A stretch of 64,000 bases of DNA from Fomes fomentarius (taxonomy: Eukaryota; Basidiomycota; Agaricomycetes; Polyporales; Polyporaceae): positions 1,240,001 to 1,304,000 of the forward strand of contig JABYQN010000012.1 in assembly GCA_022606135.1 (NCBI GenBank), written 5' to 3'. The position numbers were made by a program, and so were the translations under genes. Positions 36,352-47,116 of the stretch are shown piece by piece; position 1 is the stretch's first letter, and each line of letters begins with the position of its first letter. Under the pieces are notes generated by a model that saw nothing but the letters and a program-made list of their open reading frames with translations, was not told the DNA's origin and ran no database searches.

Positions 36352-37109
36352 TATTCCACAGTCTGCTCAAAGTATTTCCGGATATTACTCGAAACTAAAA
36401 TTGTGCTGTAGAAGGGCACAATGGGTTCATGCGATATCAAGGTGCTGAATTGAAAAGAGTGATTAGTCTAATAGCGGTCAGGGTGGTTCAGCGTGGTGAC
36501 AAGAAGATGGGCAGCCATCATGCCAGGTTTGTCCTCTGACACCGCTTCTGACCCACAGGCATGCCAAATCAAGTATAACCCCTCCATCCTACTCCCTGCT
36601 CTTTCGTTGCCACATTCGTGAGATATCCCCCATCGTCATCGTGTAGTGCTCTCCTCCATCACAGTGTCACCATATCACTCTTCTGTCCTGTATCTTGCCT
36701 GGGGGTCAATTGAACCAGAAACACGCACCCGTTATGGATAAGTCGCGCGGAGAAATCACATGCCAAATAGGTTGACAACCATTCAGATGGGAGGGGGAGC
36801 CGGATGAATCACTTTATGCGTGTCTTGTGAAACCAGCAGAATCCTCTAATGACAAATCACAGATAATTGCCGGTACTTACTCACGCGTCGTCTCATGAGC
36901 TGAAAGGCGCGCATGCATTGGTCGAGATCATATGCCCAATCTTTAGCAGCCGTCGACCCTGGAACGCAAGTCCCTTTGTCATTTGCCGATGTATTCAGCC
37001 ATCGATGACTTCTCACGCAGGACCGCTCTAATCAACGTACTCGACTAACTATCACACTCTGTGAACCCCTGTAACACCCTGTAATACCCCCATCGTCCTT
37101 AGCATCAAC
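36352..37109. other. Region without recognisable gene
   Basis: About 760 bases with only short frames and no motif, LTR or inverted repeat that I could identify. It probably includes the promoter of the minus-strand gene to the left and of W copy 2 to the right. Confidence 0.35.
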
Positions 37110-37742
37110 ATGAACCATCAGTTAGTTTCATGGCGGTCAAGACATGGACATGCTTAAACTCACCCTTACGCAATAGTGTCCACTTCTCTGCGAATGCGGG
37201 GATATGTGTGGAGAAAACTGCTCATCAAGCTTACAATGCTGACGACACTGTCAAAGATACCAGTTGGGTTGAGGTTCGGCTCCTCGTCATTGGGCTGGAA
37301 GAGTATAAAAGATGTGAAGTCCTGATACAATAAGTGTAGACCTGAACTGACTGTGCTCATCATATAGTTGCTCTATTGGCATACCCCAACTGGGACGATA
37401 AGTCCAGTGAACCTTCCGCCTCTGATCAATCTGCACCTCCCTGCGTCATTTGTTGGTTCTCTGATGATTGGTCTATCTAAGCCTATAGCGAGGTAATTAG
37501 TACTGTCATCTGCTTCATATGTGTCTCATCGTGGCTCCTAGAGATATTTCCTATTGCACTGGCATGGCGCTCAGGGCATGGGGGACTTTAAAGTCCTGTT
37601 TGAGGACGACCACGATGTCCATGCATTTGCGGATGCATTCATTGCTGGTCAGCTCAAGGAGGTCGAATGTGGCGAAGACCATGCCAATACGCTGCAGTCG
37701 TGGGAGATTTCAGTACGGCGCAACATGACCACTGAGCAATGA
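37110..37742 (+). pseudogene. Unknown family 'W', copy 2 (nonsense codon)
   Basis: The start ATGAACCATCA is followed by the same GTTAGTTTCATG donor segment as copy 1, then by exon 2 from 37177 (VHFSANAGICVEKTAHQAYN). Exon 3 has CWFSDDWSI, a TAA, then AYSE, and the final exon reads FLLHWHGAQGMGDFKVLF, then HAFADAFIAGQLKEVECGED. The TAA sits where copy 1 has a sense codon, so this copy is broken by a nonsense change while copy 1 is broken by a frameshift. An ancestral open gene is implied. Function unknown. Confidence 0.5.
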
Positions 37743-38324
37743 ATGATTCTGGAATGATTAACCTTCATTTGTAGACAATCACCTCCTAACCAGAATGCAT
37801 TGCTCAGCTATGCATGTATTCCCTCCACTATATTGCTGATGAAGGGTGAGACCTCTGTTGTGGGACGAGCTTAGTTACACCGCAGGGCATCGTGCTTCGA
37901 ATACGCACAGACAAACGATACGAACACCTTCACAGCCTGTGCATTACGTAAATATGGAGGTGGTCAGGATGTCAAGAGGGTAACACAAACCTTGTCCCTG
38001 TGAGCTGTGCGATGCGATGAAATGCAGTGTGTATCGTGCAGGATGAGTGCAATATTGTATAAAGGAGTGTGAGACGTTACGAAGAGAAGACAAGTTGGGC
38101 GTATTCCATTGTGCACCTGCGTTGCGGGGAGTGGCGAGATAGTGCTGGCAATACCACACATGGGGTGACATAGCAGGTCCAAGCTTGTGAAACAGTCAGC
38201 TTGGGATAGCGAAGCATCTCACGGAATTAATATGTATATACCAGACGTCGTACATCATTGTCCAACAAGTCTCCAACACTTTCTACTCCTTCAACCCTTC
38301 CAGCATAGCATGTTCCTGTTCCTC
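37743..38324. other. Region without recognisable gene
   Basis: About 580 bases. Minus-strand frames at 37944-38182 show no conserved motif. Nothing else was recognised. Confidence 0.35.
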
Positions 38325-39086
38325 CTACTCAGGCATGGCCTTCCAGTAGTTCTGGACTTGTGTACCAAAGAGCAGCTTTTTGAATGACCAGTGCTTGCCT
38401 TCAAGCCTCTGGTAAATGGCGAGTAGTACCCTGGTGTTTACCCCGAGCTTCATGCTGATGATAATGAAATGGAGAGGTGTGATCTGGCGCCTTGCGCAGT
38501 GTGACACGGTGATGCCAAGGTATAGACCAAGCGGTGTGGATACCACCATTGACCCCATAGGTAGCCTGGATGTGCTGCTGATTTGGAAGAGGATTGCCGA
38601 TATTGTTGCGGTTGGGGAACTCCTGACCTTGGTTGTCCACCATGATCTGTTGGAGAGTGTGGCCGGAGATGAACCGATGTTCAGGGGGTGGTGCACCGGG
38701 GGCACAGAGTGTGTGCTCAACGCACACCCCTGTCACACCCCAACCACCTGGAAAGAAGAGCAGCCTATATTGCCAATCATACTCAGTCCAGACATTCTCA
38801 CAGTAGATATCTGCTGTATGGTGCTCCTTGGGAACACTGGCGATGGAACCCAGGAACTGTCCACGGGGTGGAACGGGTGGCATGTCTAGGTATCCCCACC
38901 AACAGTTAGCTGTGTCATGTCGGTGAGCATAAGTTTCTCATACCTGAGTTCGATGATCAGTGAGAGGTACTGTAGATGAGCCTCCAGGGCAGGGAAGTAT
39001 ATAAGTGTAGATATTGTCATCGCATGACCGTTGACCATGAAACATCTTTGCGGATCTTTGTGCAAATCAAACAAGGGGCCTTCCAT
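38325..39086 (-). pseudogene. Unrecognised minus-strand gene or relic
   Basis: Minus-strand pieces in order: MEGPLFDLHKDPQRCFMVNG and ALEAHLQYLSLIIEL (39086-38886), then MPPVPPRGQFLGSIASVP, WTEYDWQYRLLFFPGGWG and VCVEHTLCAPGAPPPEHRF (from 38883), then in another frame VNTRVLLAIYQRLEGKHW and SFKKLLFGTQVQNYWKAMPE to 38325. The frame relations between pieces do not all fit clean introns, so it may be broken. The CVEHT block also occurs in the short minus-strand frame at 39596-39372, which suggests related fragments. No known domain. Confidence 0.35.
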
Positions 39087-39371
39087 GGGTGATGTGGCGA
39101 CTATGAACTGAAAGGGACTTGGAGAAACTCCTGATTTGAGCAGGAGGTAGAGTGCACGTCACCCAAAAGGATGCAAGTGCGATGGCAGAGGGGACTCAAA
39201 GTCTCCCTCTGGCAATGAGGAGCATCCCAGGGTCATAGTGGTCGGGTGAGTTTGAAAAGGGAGAGAAAGGCTCATACAAGCAGCGAGTCAGGTGGACAGT
39301 ACGAGTGTGTTTCCTAGCACCAGGTCAGGCGGAGCCCGACTCCTCGTCTGACTAAGTCCAAGTGACCGCGC

Positions 39372-39596
39372 TCAGTGCTCAGCAAGCCTAATCTGGGAGT
39401 AGAAGCGCCCATAGATGCTGATGGCAACTCGGTCAATTGTCAATGTTCCACCTCGCATCACCTCCTTCCACTGGTGCAACTCAGTGTTGCCTAACGAGAC
39501 TGCCTGGAAGACTTTGAGTCCCCAGGTGTGTTCTACACATTCACTCCACCCTCCCTCATATCCACCTGCAAACCAGATGCTTTCAAGTTGGCCCAC
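39372..39596 (-). pseudogene. Short fragment related to its neighbour (CVEHTW motif)
   Basis: The minus frame reads LESIWFAGGYEGGWSECVEH, then TWGLKVFQAVSLGNTELHQW, then DRVAISIYGRFYSQ. The GG....G..CVEHT spacing matches the gene at 38.3-39.1 kb, and an EHTW motif also occurs in P copy 1. This points to a set of shuffled, related fragments rather than an independent gene. Confidence 0.3.
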
Positions 39597-40372
39597 GTAT
39601 GTCTTCTCGTTCTTTTGATCCTGTTGTCACGCTCCGTTTTCCCGATTCTGTATGCCAGAGCACTGTTCGACGTGGCGAACATCTCTTTTCAGAGCTCTGG
39701 TGCGCACATATGCACAGACCATACTCTCCGTACATGATTGCAGACATTTTACCCCTTGTTATACTGTGTATCAAGTTCTTTGTTTATTGAGAAATCCAGT
39801 CTATTCACACCACACGATTTGACTATGACAATGATCATTGACTTTAAGTGGTATTTCAATTCTCAGAATCAACTACATAAACACGCCCTTCTCCTCCAAT
39901 TCCACAGCCGAGGCTCCACCATGGCGCAAAAGTGATGTTCAACCTCTTCAAGTACGTATCTGTTCGGCCCCAAAACCATGTCATCTTATCGTCAAAAGCA
40001 CCCCTCACCTTCTATTCTCTTTGGAGAATGTTCAGAATGCCGTCAAGCCTGACGGGCTGATGATTTGCACGCCGCCTTTCTTTCATGGTTGACATAAGGT
40101 TTAGGTTGGCTGGTACTATGGCATATGGCTAATGCCGGGATGCTCTAGCCCAGGGCTTTGCTGATGTGAACATACAAGGATCGATTACGAGAATATTATG
40201 GCGGCCCTCAATCCTCAGCCTATGTGCGGGTCTAAAGTGACGGGCAATCGCATCCAGCCATTCAACAGCTCAAAAGTTCACACATGAGCTGTCGCCTTCT
40301 TTCAGGCTTCCCATTTCTGCACATTGTTTATCTCGATGTGGCTTGGTCTCAAGGGTCTTGGGTGCTGCCCTC

Positions 40373-40380
40373 TATAAATA
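40373..40380 (+). promoter_or_regulatory. TATA box of P copy 2
   Basis: TATAAATA lies 79 bp before the start codon at 40459, the usual spacing for a fungal TATA promoter, and is followed by a C/A-rich leader (ACCCACGACCCCATCC). Confidence 0.6.
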
Positions 40381-40458
40381 CCGATGATTCAAGGTCATTA
40401 AGACCAAGAATCACCCACGACCCCATCCTACCCACGACCAAGTTTATCCACATTCGAC

Positions 40459-41446
40459 ATGTTCAAGGCAAAGAAGAAGATGCAGACCACATTGGGCATC
40501 AACAAGCCCTCCAGTCTAGCTTCAGTGGTATGTCTGTGTGCGCTGATTCTTGTCGAATCTGCGTTATTCACTGTCACACAGGGACCTTTCAAGCGCAGTA
40601 TCTCTGGCCCAGCCAGCCATGATGCTCTGAAAAAGCTGTGGATGTCTTCTCCCCCCGTCCAGGCAGCAGCTTTGGTAGATCCACCTACCTCCCCGCTCCC
40701 ATGAGTCCTACAGAAAGTGCGGTTCCTAATGCCACGTTCAATCCATCAAGCACCCAGCCCAAGAGAGCACCAATCAAGACTTTATGTGAGACCTATGCTC
40801 CATATATCGCTGCTCGTTTCCCTCAATTCCCTATCCATAACAACTTCGATCGACTAGAGCTGGGTCTGGGTGCCCAAACGTATGAGGATTTAGTCAGAAA
40901 TGATGAGATCCGCGCCCGTTTGGATGAACAATGGAAGATATTTGTTGCGCTGAATGGTGGCAATGCAGACAGCACCATGCTCAGGATCACTCGCTGGCTG
41001 GACTTGCTAATGGAGATTATGGGGGTGAGCATCACTCGGTATCTCTCCGTACTCCTTTGCTCATGCCAGAATGCTATTCTTAGCCCAAGCCAATGCCGGG
41101 AGATGATGTCACCATCTTGTCTATTCCAATCACGGAATATTGCCTCCAACTATGGCCTGCATTGCTTGTGCGCCAAGAGTACTGCGTTGACTTCGCTTAC
41201 ACGAAGCATCAGTTTCAACCAGTCGGCACTCCAAAGGGTTTCAAGCTCTACATTGACCTCCAGATGGTTCCACCGTGGCTTCACCTGCGTCCTCACTGCA
41301 TATACCTGATAGAACATTTCTACAATATCCCCCTCCAGAAGATCAAGCCAGAGGCAGAGAATTACATTCTTCAGGATGTACTCATGTTGTGGCTAAAGTA
41401 TCCAGGAGGAACAGCAGCATCGCGGCTTGATGTGCCCATTCGCTGA
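40459..41446 (+). CDS. Unknown family 'P', copy 2, apparently intact
   Basis: Exons 40459-40527, 40582-40597, 40636-41024 and 41084-41446 splice to 278 residues with no stop. The start is MFKAKKKMQTTLGINKPSSL, basic enough for a nuclear or RNA-binding tail but not diagnostic. Then GPFKRTVDVFSPRPGSSFG, IKTLCETYAPYIAARFPQF, IHNNFDRLELGLGAQTYEDL, ARLDEQWKIFVALNGGNAD, PKPMPGDDVTILSIPI and LVRQEYCVDFAYTKHQ. The intron 40598-40635 is only 38 nt. P copy 1 (34564-35475, minus) shares the HN[ND]FD.L motif, the LDE box, the EYC[VM]DF box and two splice positions. A TATA box upstream supports expression. The family is unknown to me; a fungal lineage-specific gene is the best description. Confidence 0.6.
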
Positions 41447-41916
41447 GGGGATGTTGAATGTATCGTTGAATGTACAGCACAGAATTACAATATGAATCAA
41501 TGGGATCTGAGCAGGACGGAGAACACGGGCCCGTCTTTGTGATGATGTGCCTTGCGAACTGCAACCGAGTGTGAACCTGCCTTTTGCGCTGATCATGCCC
41601 GAGCACACGCAATGCAGGTGTGGCAAGGTGACGAGCCCCAACAGCCACGACAAGGACGCCGCTGCATCTAAGTCGATAATCGCACCATCACAGGATGGGT
41701 GGATCTTCTTATTTGTCCCAGACAAAAGCAAACGAGATGAACCAGATACATACTACATGCATTTCTTGGAAGCATGCCAGGTGGCAGTAAGTCCGATACG
41801 TGACAGTCATGAGCCGCAATGCTGAAAAGAGCAGGTAAACATGCGGCATCTGTCACAGCGTGGCACCCTGGTAATCCACAGTGCGCGTTTGCGAGGTCCC
41901 CATTCCCGCTACACAC

Positions 41917-42370
41917 TGTTGACTGCAGTGTGCCTCAGAGCAATCACAATGGCCTATGTCGAGCTCTGTGAAGTCTAATATATTGCAGAAATAATACTAC
42001 CCACCTATGTTGAGCTCTGTGAAGTCTAAGAGACACCAGAGCTCGACACAGCGACTGTCTACGGCGCAGGAGCGCGTGGGAAACAACTATACAGTATTTC
42101 CAAACATGGGAATCAACAAAACATACAGAAGCGCTCAAAGAAAAATTCATGGAGGGCGCAGGAGTTAATGCACGGGCTAGCGCTCTTAACCGAGGCGCGG
42201 GGCGCCCGTCGCGACCCTGTGTGAATATTTGCACAGCCACAGGTCAAATAGGGAAGGAGGGAAAAATCGGCAAAGATAATGGTGCAGTGAAGGAATTAGG
42301 GAATGTGTGGAAGGCTGAATGAAAACAAACCATGGACTTGGCTAGGGCACAAGACCCATGAGGTCCAACA
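41917..42370 (-). repeat. 3' LTR of the Copia element (copy C)
   Basis: 454 bp, TGTTGACTGC ... GAGGTCCAACA on the plus strand. It contains two direct copies of TATGTYGAGCTCTGTGAAG about 54 bp apart and an inverted CAGAGCTCGACA beyond them, a feature shared by the other LTR copies where that part is present. Confidence 0.95.
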
Positions 42371-42385
42371 CTCCCCCCTGACCAG

Positions 42386-43753
42386 TCAAGTCCCCAGCCC
42401 AAGCATCTTCACCATCTCCAGCACTTTGGGCTTAGGCAGCAACTTGGTGAGGATATCTGCCGGCATGTCCGAAGTGTGGAGGTGCTCAATCTCAATCCGC
42501 CCTTTGGCTACTTCGTCCCGCAGCCAGTAAAAGCGCAGATCGAGGTGCTTCATGCGCCCATGGTGCTCAGGATTTTTCGCAACAGAGAGAGCGGAGAGGT
42601 TGTCGATGCGGAGCCTGGATGCAGAGGAGACATCAAAGCCAAACTCCGTGAGCAGGTTGCGAAGCCAAAGCATCTCCTGGCCGGCGGAGACTGCTGCGAC
42701 GAATTCTGCTTCTGTGGTGGACAGCGCAACAATTGTCTGCAGGCGGCTCGACCAGGAGATCGCACCAGTACCCATCTTGATCACATAGCCAGAGGTGGAG
42801 CGACCAGTGTCAGGACAGCCAGCATGGTCCGCATCGGTGAAGGAGGTGAAGAGCTCAGCGTCGGGTGAAGGGGAGTAGGTGAGCTTGTAGTCAAGAGTGC
42901 CCTTGATGTAGCGGAAGAGATGCTTGACCGCCTTCCAGTGCGTCATCCCGGGATTCTGGGAGAAACGCGCAAGGTTGCCCACAGTGCGAGAGATGTCTGG
43001 GCGCGTCGCTACAGCAAGATAGAACAGAGAGCCAACAGCCTGGCTGTAGGGGATGTCCTGCATGTCGCGCGCATCAGCTGGCGACGAGGGAGCCATCTCC
43101 GCACTGAGACGGAGGCCTGGGTCCATGGGAGTGCCCACCGGGTCACAGTCTGCAAAGCCATAGCGGTCGAGGATGTCGAGGGCGTACTGGTGCTGTGAAA
43201 CAGACAGGGAACGCGTCGAGCGGTTGCGCTCAATCTTGACACCCAGGAGCCAGGATGTAGGACCGAGGTCTCGCAATTTGAAGTGCGTGCGGAGGTCGTC
43301 CTTGACACGCTGGATGGCTGCTTTGGACTTGCCAGCAATGGTGATGTCGTCGACAAAGACAGGGATGATGAGACGCACTCCGTCGCGCAGATCGACCCAG
43401 ACACTGTGCTCGCAGACCAGGCGCGAAAATCCGAGCTTGAGCAGGACCTCGTGCAGCTTCTCATGCCAGCAGCGACCAGCCTGCTTAAGGCCATAGAGAG
43501 CCTTGCGGAGGTGCCAGACCCACTGCGGAGTCTTCTCCTCAAAGCCCTCAGGTTGCTGCATGTACACCTCCTCCTTGAGCTTGCCGTTGAGATAGGCAGA
43601 GGATATGTCCACAGACTCGAGTTCGAGGTCTTCCAGTGCAGCAAGAGCGAGGATAGCGCGGATGGAGGCCCACTTGGGTGTGGGCGCAAAGGTCTCGTTG
43701 TAGTCGAAGCCAGGGCGCTGGGAGAAGCCCTTTGCGACAAGACGGCCCTTGTA
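42386..43753 (-). pseudogene. Copia reverse transcriptase and RNase H
   Basis: Minus-strand frame continuing the gag-pol after a single TGA at 43754-43756. The first residues before the internal Met include YKGRLVAKGFSQRPGFDYNE, the usual start of the RVT_2 domain. YLNGKLKEEVYMQQPEGFE and ALYGLKQAGRCWHEKL follow, then the catalytic VFVDDITIAGKS, and RNase H motifs FTDADHAGCPDTGRSTSGY and ALSTTEAEFVAAVSAGQE. The end LHTSDMPADILTKLLPK is the standard Copia tail. The protein would copy element RNA into DNA in virus-like particles. The domain itself looks intact; the upstream stop codon prevents normal gag-pol synthesis. Confidence 0.9.
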
Positions 43754-46555
43754 TCACTCAATGGAGCCGCCCGCATTGCGCTTGACGCGGAACACCCAGC
43801 GCGAGCCAATAGCTTTGCGACCGGGCGGAAGCTGCACAAGTTCAAAGGTGCCGTTCTCGACAAGGGACTGGATCTCGTCCTGCGCGGCCTTGAGCCACTT
43901 GTCGCGCTGGTCCGGCGGAAGCCTCATTGCATCAGAGATAGAGCGCGGCTCACCGTGCTGCTCCTGCACTGCCTTGAATGCATGCTCAACCACAGACTCG
44001 AATGCAACCTCCAGTGCATCATTGTATGACAGGAAGTCGTCGCGCTCACCAGTGTAGACATGCTCAATGCCCGCAAGCATCGCTTCAACGGTGCACTCCA
44101 GTCCGTCCTCGTGATCGCGTCCGAGGAGGTCAAGCTCATCGTCCGAGGATGTTGGAGACGGTGGAGGCGAAGGAGAGCGGTATGCACGGAACTGGACTGG
44201 GATTGGGTCGACTGGTGCGTCAATGAGTGGGTCTGGTGAAGGCGAGTTGTGCTGTGGAGTGTTGTCATGCTCAGAGGGCTCTGGAGTGGGAGCAGGTGAC
44301 GGAGTGTGGATGCGGAGGCGCTGCGGAACACGGTTTTCTCGCTCAAGCTGCTGGTTGTTCAGTGAGCCTGTGTAGCGAGTGGAGCGTGCTGGCAGCTTGC
44401 ACAAGAGTGCAGGGTATGGTCTGAAGCCACCATGACCGTCAGCTTCATGGTGAGTGGACGGCGCGCCCGAGCAAGATGCTGGGCGAGGTGGAGGTGCAGC
44501 ACGCGGCGCAGGAGGTGCTGGAGGTGCTGGAGGACTTGGACTGCGTGGTGGTGCATCCGGGGATGGTGTGCGCGGCTCTGGAGGTGCAGGCGGAGCGTTT
44601 TGCGGTGCAGGAGGTGCGGGCAGAGCATTTCGTGGTGCTGGAGGTGCAGGAGGTGCAGGATCATCTGGATCATCTCCCCCCTGATCGTGCAGCTCTGGTG
44701 CGTCCTCAGTGTCGTCGGGCGCGTCGTCCGCATGCTCTCCGTCGCTGGGAATGTCCACTTTGTCCAGAGGCAGCCCAAAGACATTGATAGAGGGCGAGTT
44801 TCCGGGGAAGCAGCGCTCGTCGAATACAGCATGCGAGGAGATGAGGAATTTCTTTGCAGCTGGATCCCAGAACCGCCAGGCTTTGGTGCCCTCAGGATAG
44901 CTGACGATGGCGTGGCCCCAGAACGACGGAGGCAGCTTGGCCTGAGAGAGAAGAGCTGTTGCGCCCTCAGCAATGGTGCGGTTTGCTCGCTCCGCAACAC
45001 CGTTCTGGTGCGGCTCGTCCGGCTCTGTGTGCTGGCGATGGATGCCGTGCTCAGTGCAGAAGTCGGCGTACTCCTGGCCAATGTACTCGCCGCCCTTGTT
45101 GTTGCGCGTGGCCTTGAGCTCTCCAGCAAGACACGGCTCGCAGACAGTGTCCGGAGCGCGTTTTGAGCGAATGGTGAGACCGCGGACAAGGCCCTTGCGC
45201 ACAACAGCGTGCAGGTCGTCGAGGTTGGTGTGGGAGCAGCGCTGATGCCACAGGGACAAGTCCTCCTCGCTGGCGGTCGACGCAGCGAGTGCGCTGTGCG
45301 ACTGGGACACAGTACGGCCAAGGAGATAGCCCACATTGTGCCGGTCGACTTGAGCTTCAAATCGCAGCTGTCCCTGCTGGCAGAACAGCGCACGTGCAGC
45401 CTGGATCTCGACAACATAGCCCTTTTCGCGCGTGAGTTGGAAAACGGACAGTAGATTGCTGGCGAGTGCAGGAAAATGCAAGACATCATGTAGTACAACA
45501 GCAGGTGGTACAACTCCGTCCCTCTCTGCCGGTTGGAACACCACAGACCCTAGCCCAGCCGAGTAGACAATGTGCAAGTTGGCGAGGCGAATGGGGATGA
45601 TGTGTGGCGAGTAGGAGTGAAACCAGTGACGGTGGGGAGTCATGTGTGCAGAAGCACCTGTGTCGGTGTTCCAGTTAGTCGCAGCCGGAGTAGCGAGCCA
45701 AGCAGAGCGGTCGGAGACAGAGAGGAGGGCGGAAGCGCAACCAGCACTCACAGCAGCTGACCCAGCGGACTCTGGGGGTGTGTCCTGTGTGTCCTTGGAC
45801 GCCTCAGCAGCGTTCTCCTTGCGCTTGGGCTTCTGGGAGCGGAATTGCGAACGCTGAGCCGCTTTCTCCTTGGCCCGAGTGCTCGCGTCGCGCTTGGAGA
45901 AGCACTGGTCCTCGGAGTGGCCGGTGCGACCGCAGAATGCACAGATGAGAGTGGATGCAGCATGGGAGAGCGCAGGCGTCGACGGGGACACCCCAGGCTG
46001 GTTCTCGAGCGCAATGAACGCATCCTGCAGCTTCTCCAAGGTCAAGGAGTCGTCAAGGAGCAGCGTCTGGCGCAGCGAGTTGAACTCAGCCGGCAGTGCA
46101 CGGATGAGCGTCATGAGAACAAGCTCGTCGTCCAGCTGGTCGAGATCGAAGCCCGCAACACGCAGGGCACGCATCTCGGACTTGAGCTGCGAAGCACGGG
46201 TGGAGAGAGTGGATAGGGACTCGTCTTCGGCCTTTTGGAGGCTGAGCAGCGCATTATAGGTGTTAAAACGCGTACCGGGACGTTTCTGCATGTGTATGGC
46301 CTCCAGCTTTGTCCACATTGCACTGGGGTCGCTGCAGATGGACTCCAGATGCGTGTGCTGCTCCCTCTCCACACAACTCCACAACTCCCCAGCTGCCATG
46401 TCCACCCTGTTGTCGAAATCGCGCATTTCACGGCGCTCACCTGAGTCCCATGGCTGCGTGAAGACAGGCCTGGTCTCAGTGCCCTCGACAATGCGAAGAG
46501 CACCAAGAGAGGAGCGATGGAATTGATGGGTGGACACCCAGAGAGATGAAAACAA
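43754..46555 (-). pseudogene. Copia gag, protease and truncated integrase (long open frame)
   Basis: A 933-codon frame without stops, but without an ATG at its beginning; the first in-frame Met is in EMRDFDNRVDM. It keeps part of the capsid (WTKLEAIHMQKRPGTRFNTY), a zinc knuckle CAFCGRTGHSEDQC, protease DTGASAHMTPH and the pre-integrase DLSLWHQRCSHTNLDDL ... CEPCLAG. Right after CLAGELKA the frame jumps to NNKGGEYIGQEYADF, skipping the stretch that should hold the first two catalytic Asp residues. After LPPSFWGHA it jumps to SYPEGTKAWRFWDP. A Pro/Ala-rich linker follows, then GSRWVFRVKRNAGGSIE and TGA. Both jumps keep the frame. The remaining Glu and HTEPDEPHQNGVAERANRT block cannot catalyse integration alone. 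Confidence 0.88.
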
Positions 46556-46650
46556 GTCAAGCAGAGCAAGCAGGGAAGACTGGGGACCAGGATGAGGTCT
46601 TGAGAGCGATGGACTGGCGGAGATGGATGTCTGGAGGCAGTCAGAGCGCA

Positions 46651-46662
46651 GGGCTCATAACC
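46651..46662 (-). other. Primer-binding site matching initiator tRNA-Met anticodon arm
   Basis: Immediately inside the 5' LTR the plus strand reads GGGCTCATAACC; the element strand reads GGTTATGAGCCC. The plus-strand word is the conserved anticodon loop/stem of eukaryotic initiator tRNA-Met (CAT anticodon). This implies priming by a cleaved half-tRNA rather than by the tRNA 3' end, as known for the Drosophila copia element. Confidence 0.85.
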
Positions 46663-47116
46663 TGTTGACTGCAGTGTGCCTCAGAGCAATCACAATGGCC
46701 TATGTCGAGCTCTGTGAAGTCTAATATATTGCAGAAATAATACTACCCACCTATGTTGAGCTCTGTGAAGTCTAAGAGACACCAGAGCTCGACACAGCGA
46801 CTGTCTACGGCGCAGGAGCGCGTGGGAAACAACTATACAGTACTTCCAAACATGGGAATCAACAAAACATACAAAAGTGCTCAAAGAAAAATTCATGGAG
46901 GGCGCAGGAGTCAATGCATGGGCTAGCGCTCTTGGCCGAGGCGTGGGGCGCCCGTCGCGACCCTGTGTGAATATTTGCACAGCCACAGGTCGAATAGGGA
47001 AGGAGGGAAAAATCGGCGAAGATAATGGTGCAGTGAAGGAATTAGGGAATGTGTGGAAGGCTAAATCAAAACAAACCATGGACTTGGCTAGGGCACAAGA
47101 CCCATGAGGTCCAACA
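46663..47116 (-). repeat. 5' LTR of the Copia element (copy D)
   Basis: 454 bp, same ends as copy C. Differences from C are about twelve, mainly C/T and G/A. Right flank ACTCAGTCC. Confidence 0.95.

Larger units (their letters stand above)
41917..47116 (-). mobile_element. Ty1/Copia LTR retrotransposon, 5.2 kb, internally deleted
   Basis: Two 454-bp LTRs (41917-42370 and 46663-47116) flank a minus-strand gag-pol. A purine tract, CAGGGGGGAG, sits directly before the 3' LTR, and a primer site directly after the 5' LTR matches the anticodon arm of initiator tRNA-Met. The order gag, zinc knuckle, protease, integrase, RT and RNase H is Copia-type. Three segments are missing: the gag N-terminus, most of the integrase core and part of the integrase C-terminus. 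One TGA separates integrase from RT. The outer flanks (CACAC left, ACTCA right) do not match, so no target duplication is visible. The LTRs differ at about a dozen positions, mostly transitions, so the insertion is not very recent. Confidence 0.93.

Noticed and set aside
44432..45166. Plus-strand Trp/Arg/Cys-rich frames across the Copia element
   Set aside because: Antisense shadow of the Pro/Ala-rich linker in gag-pol.
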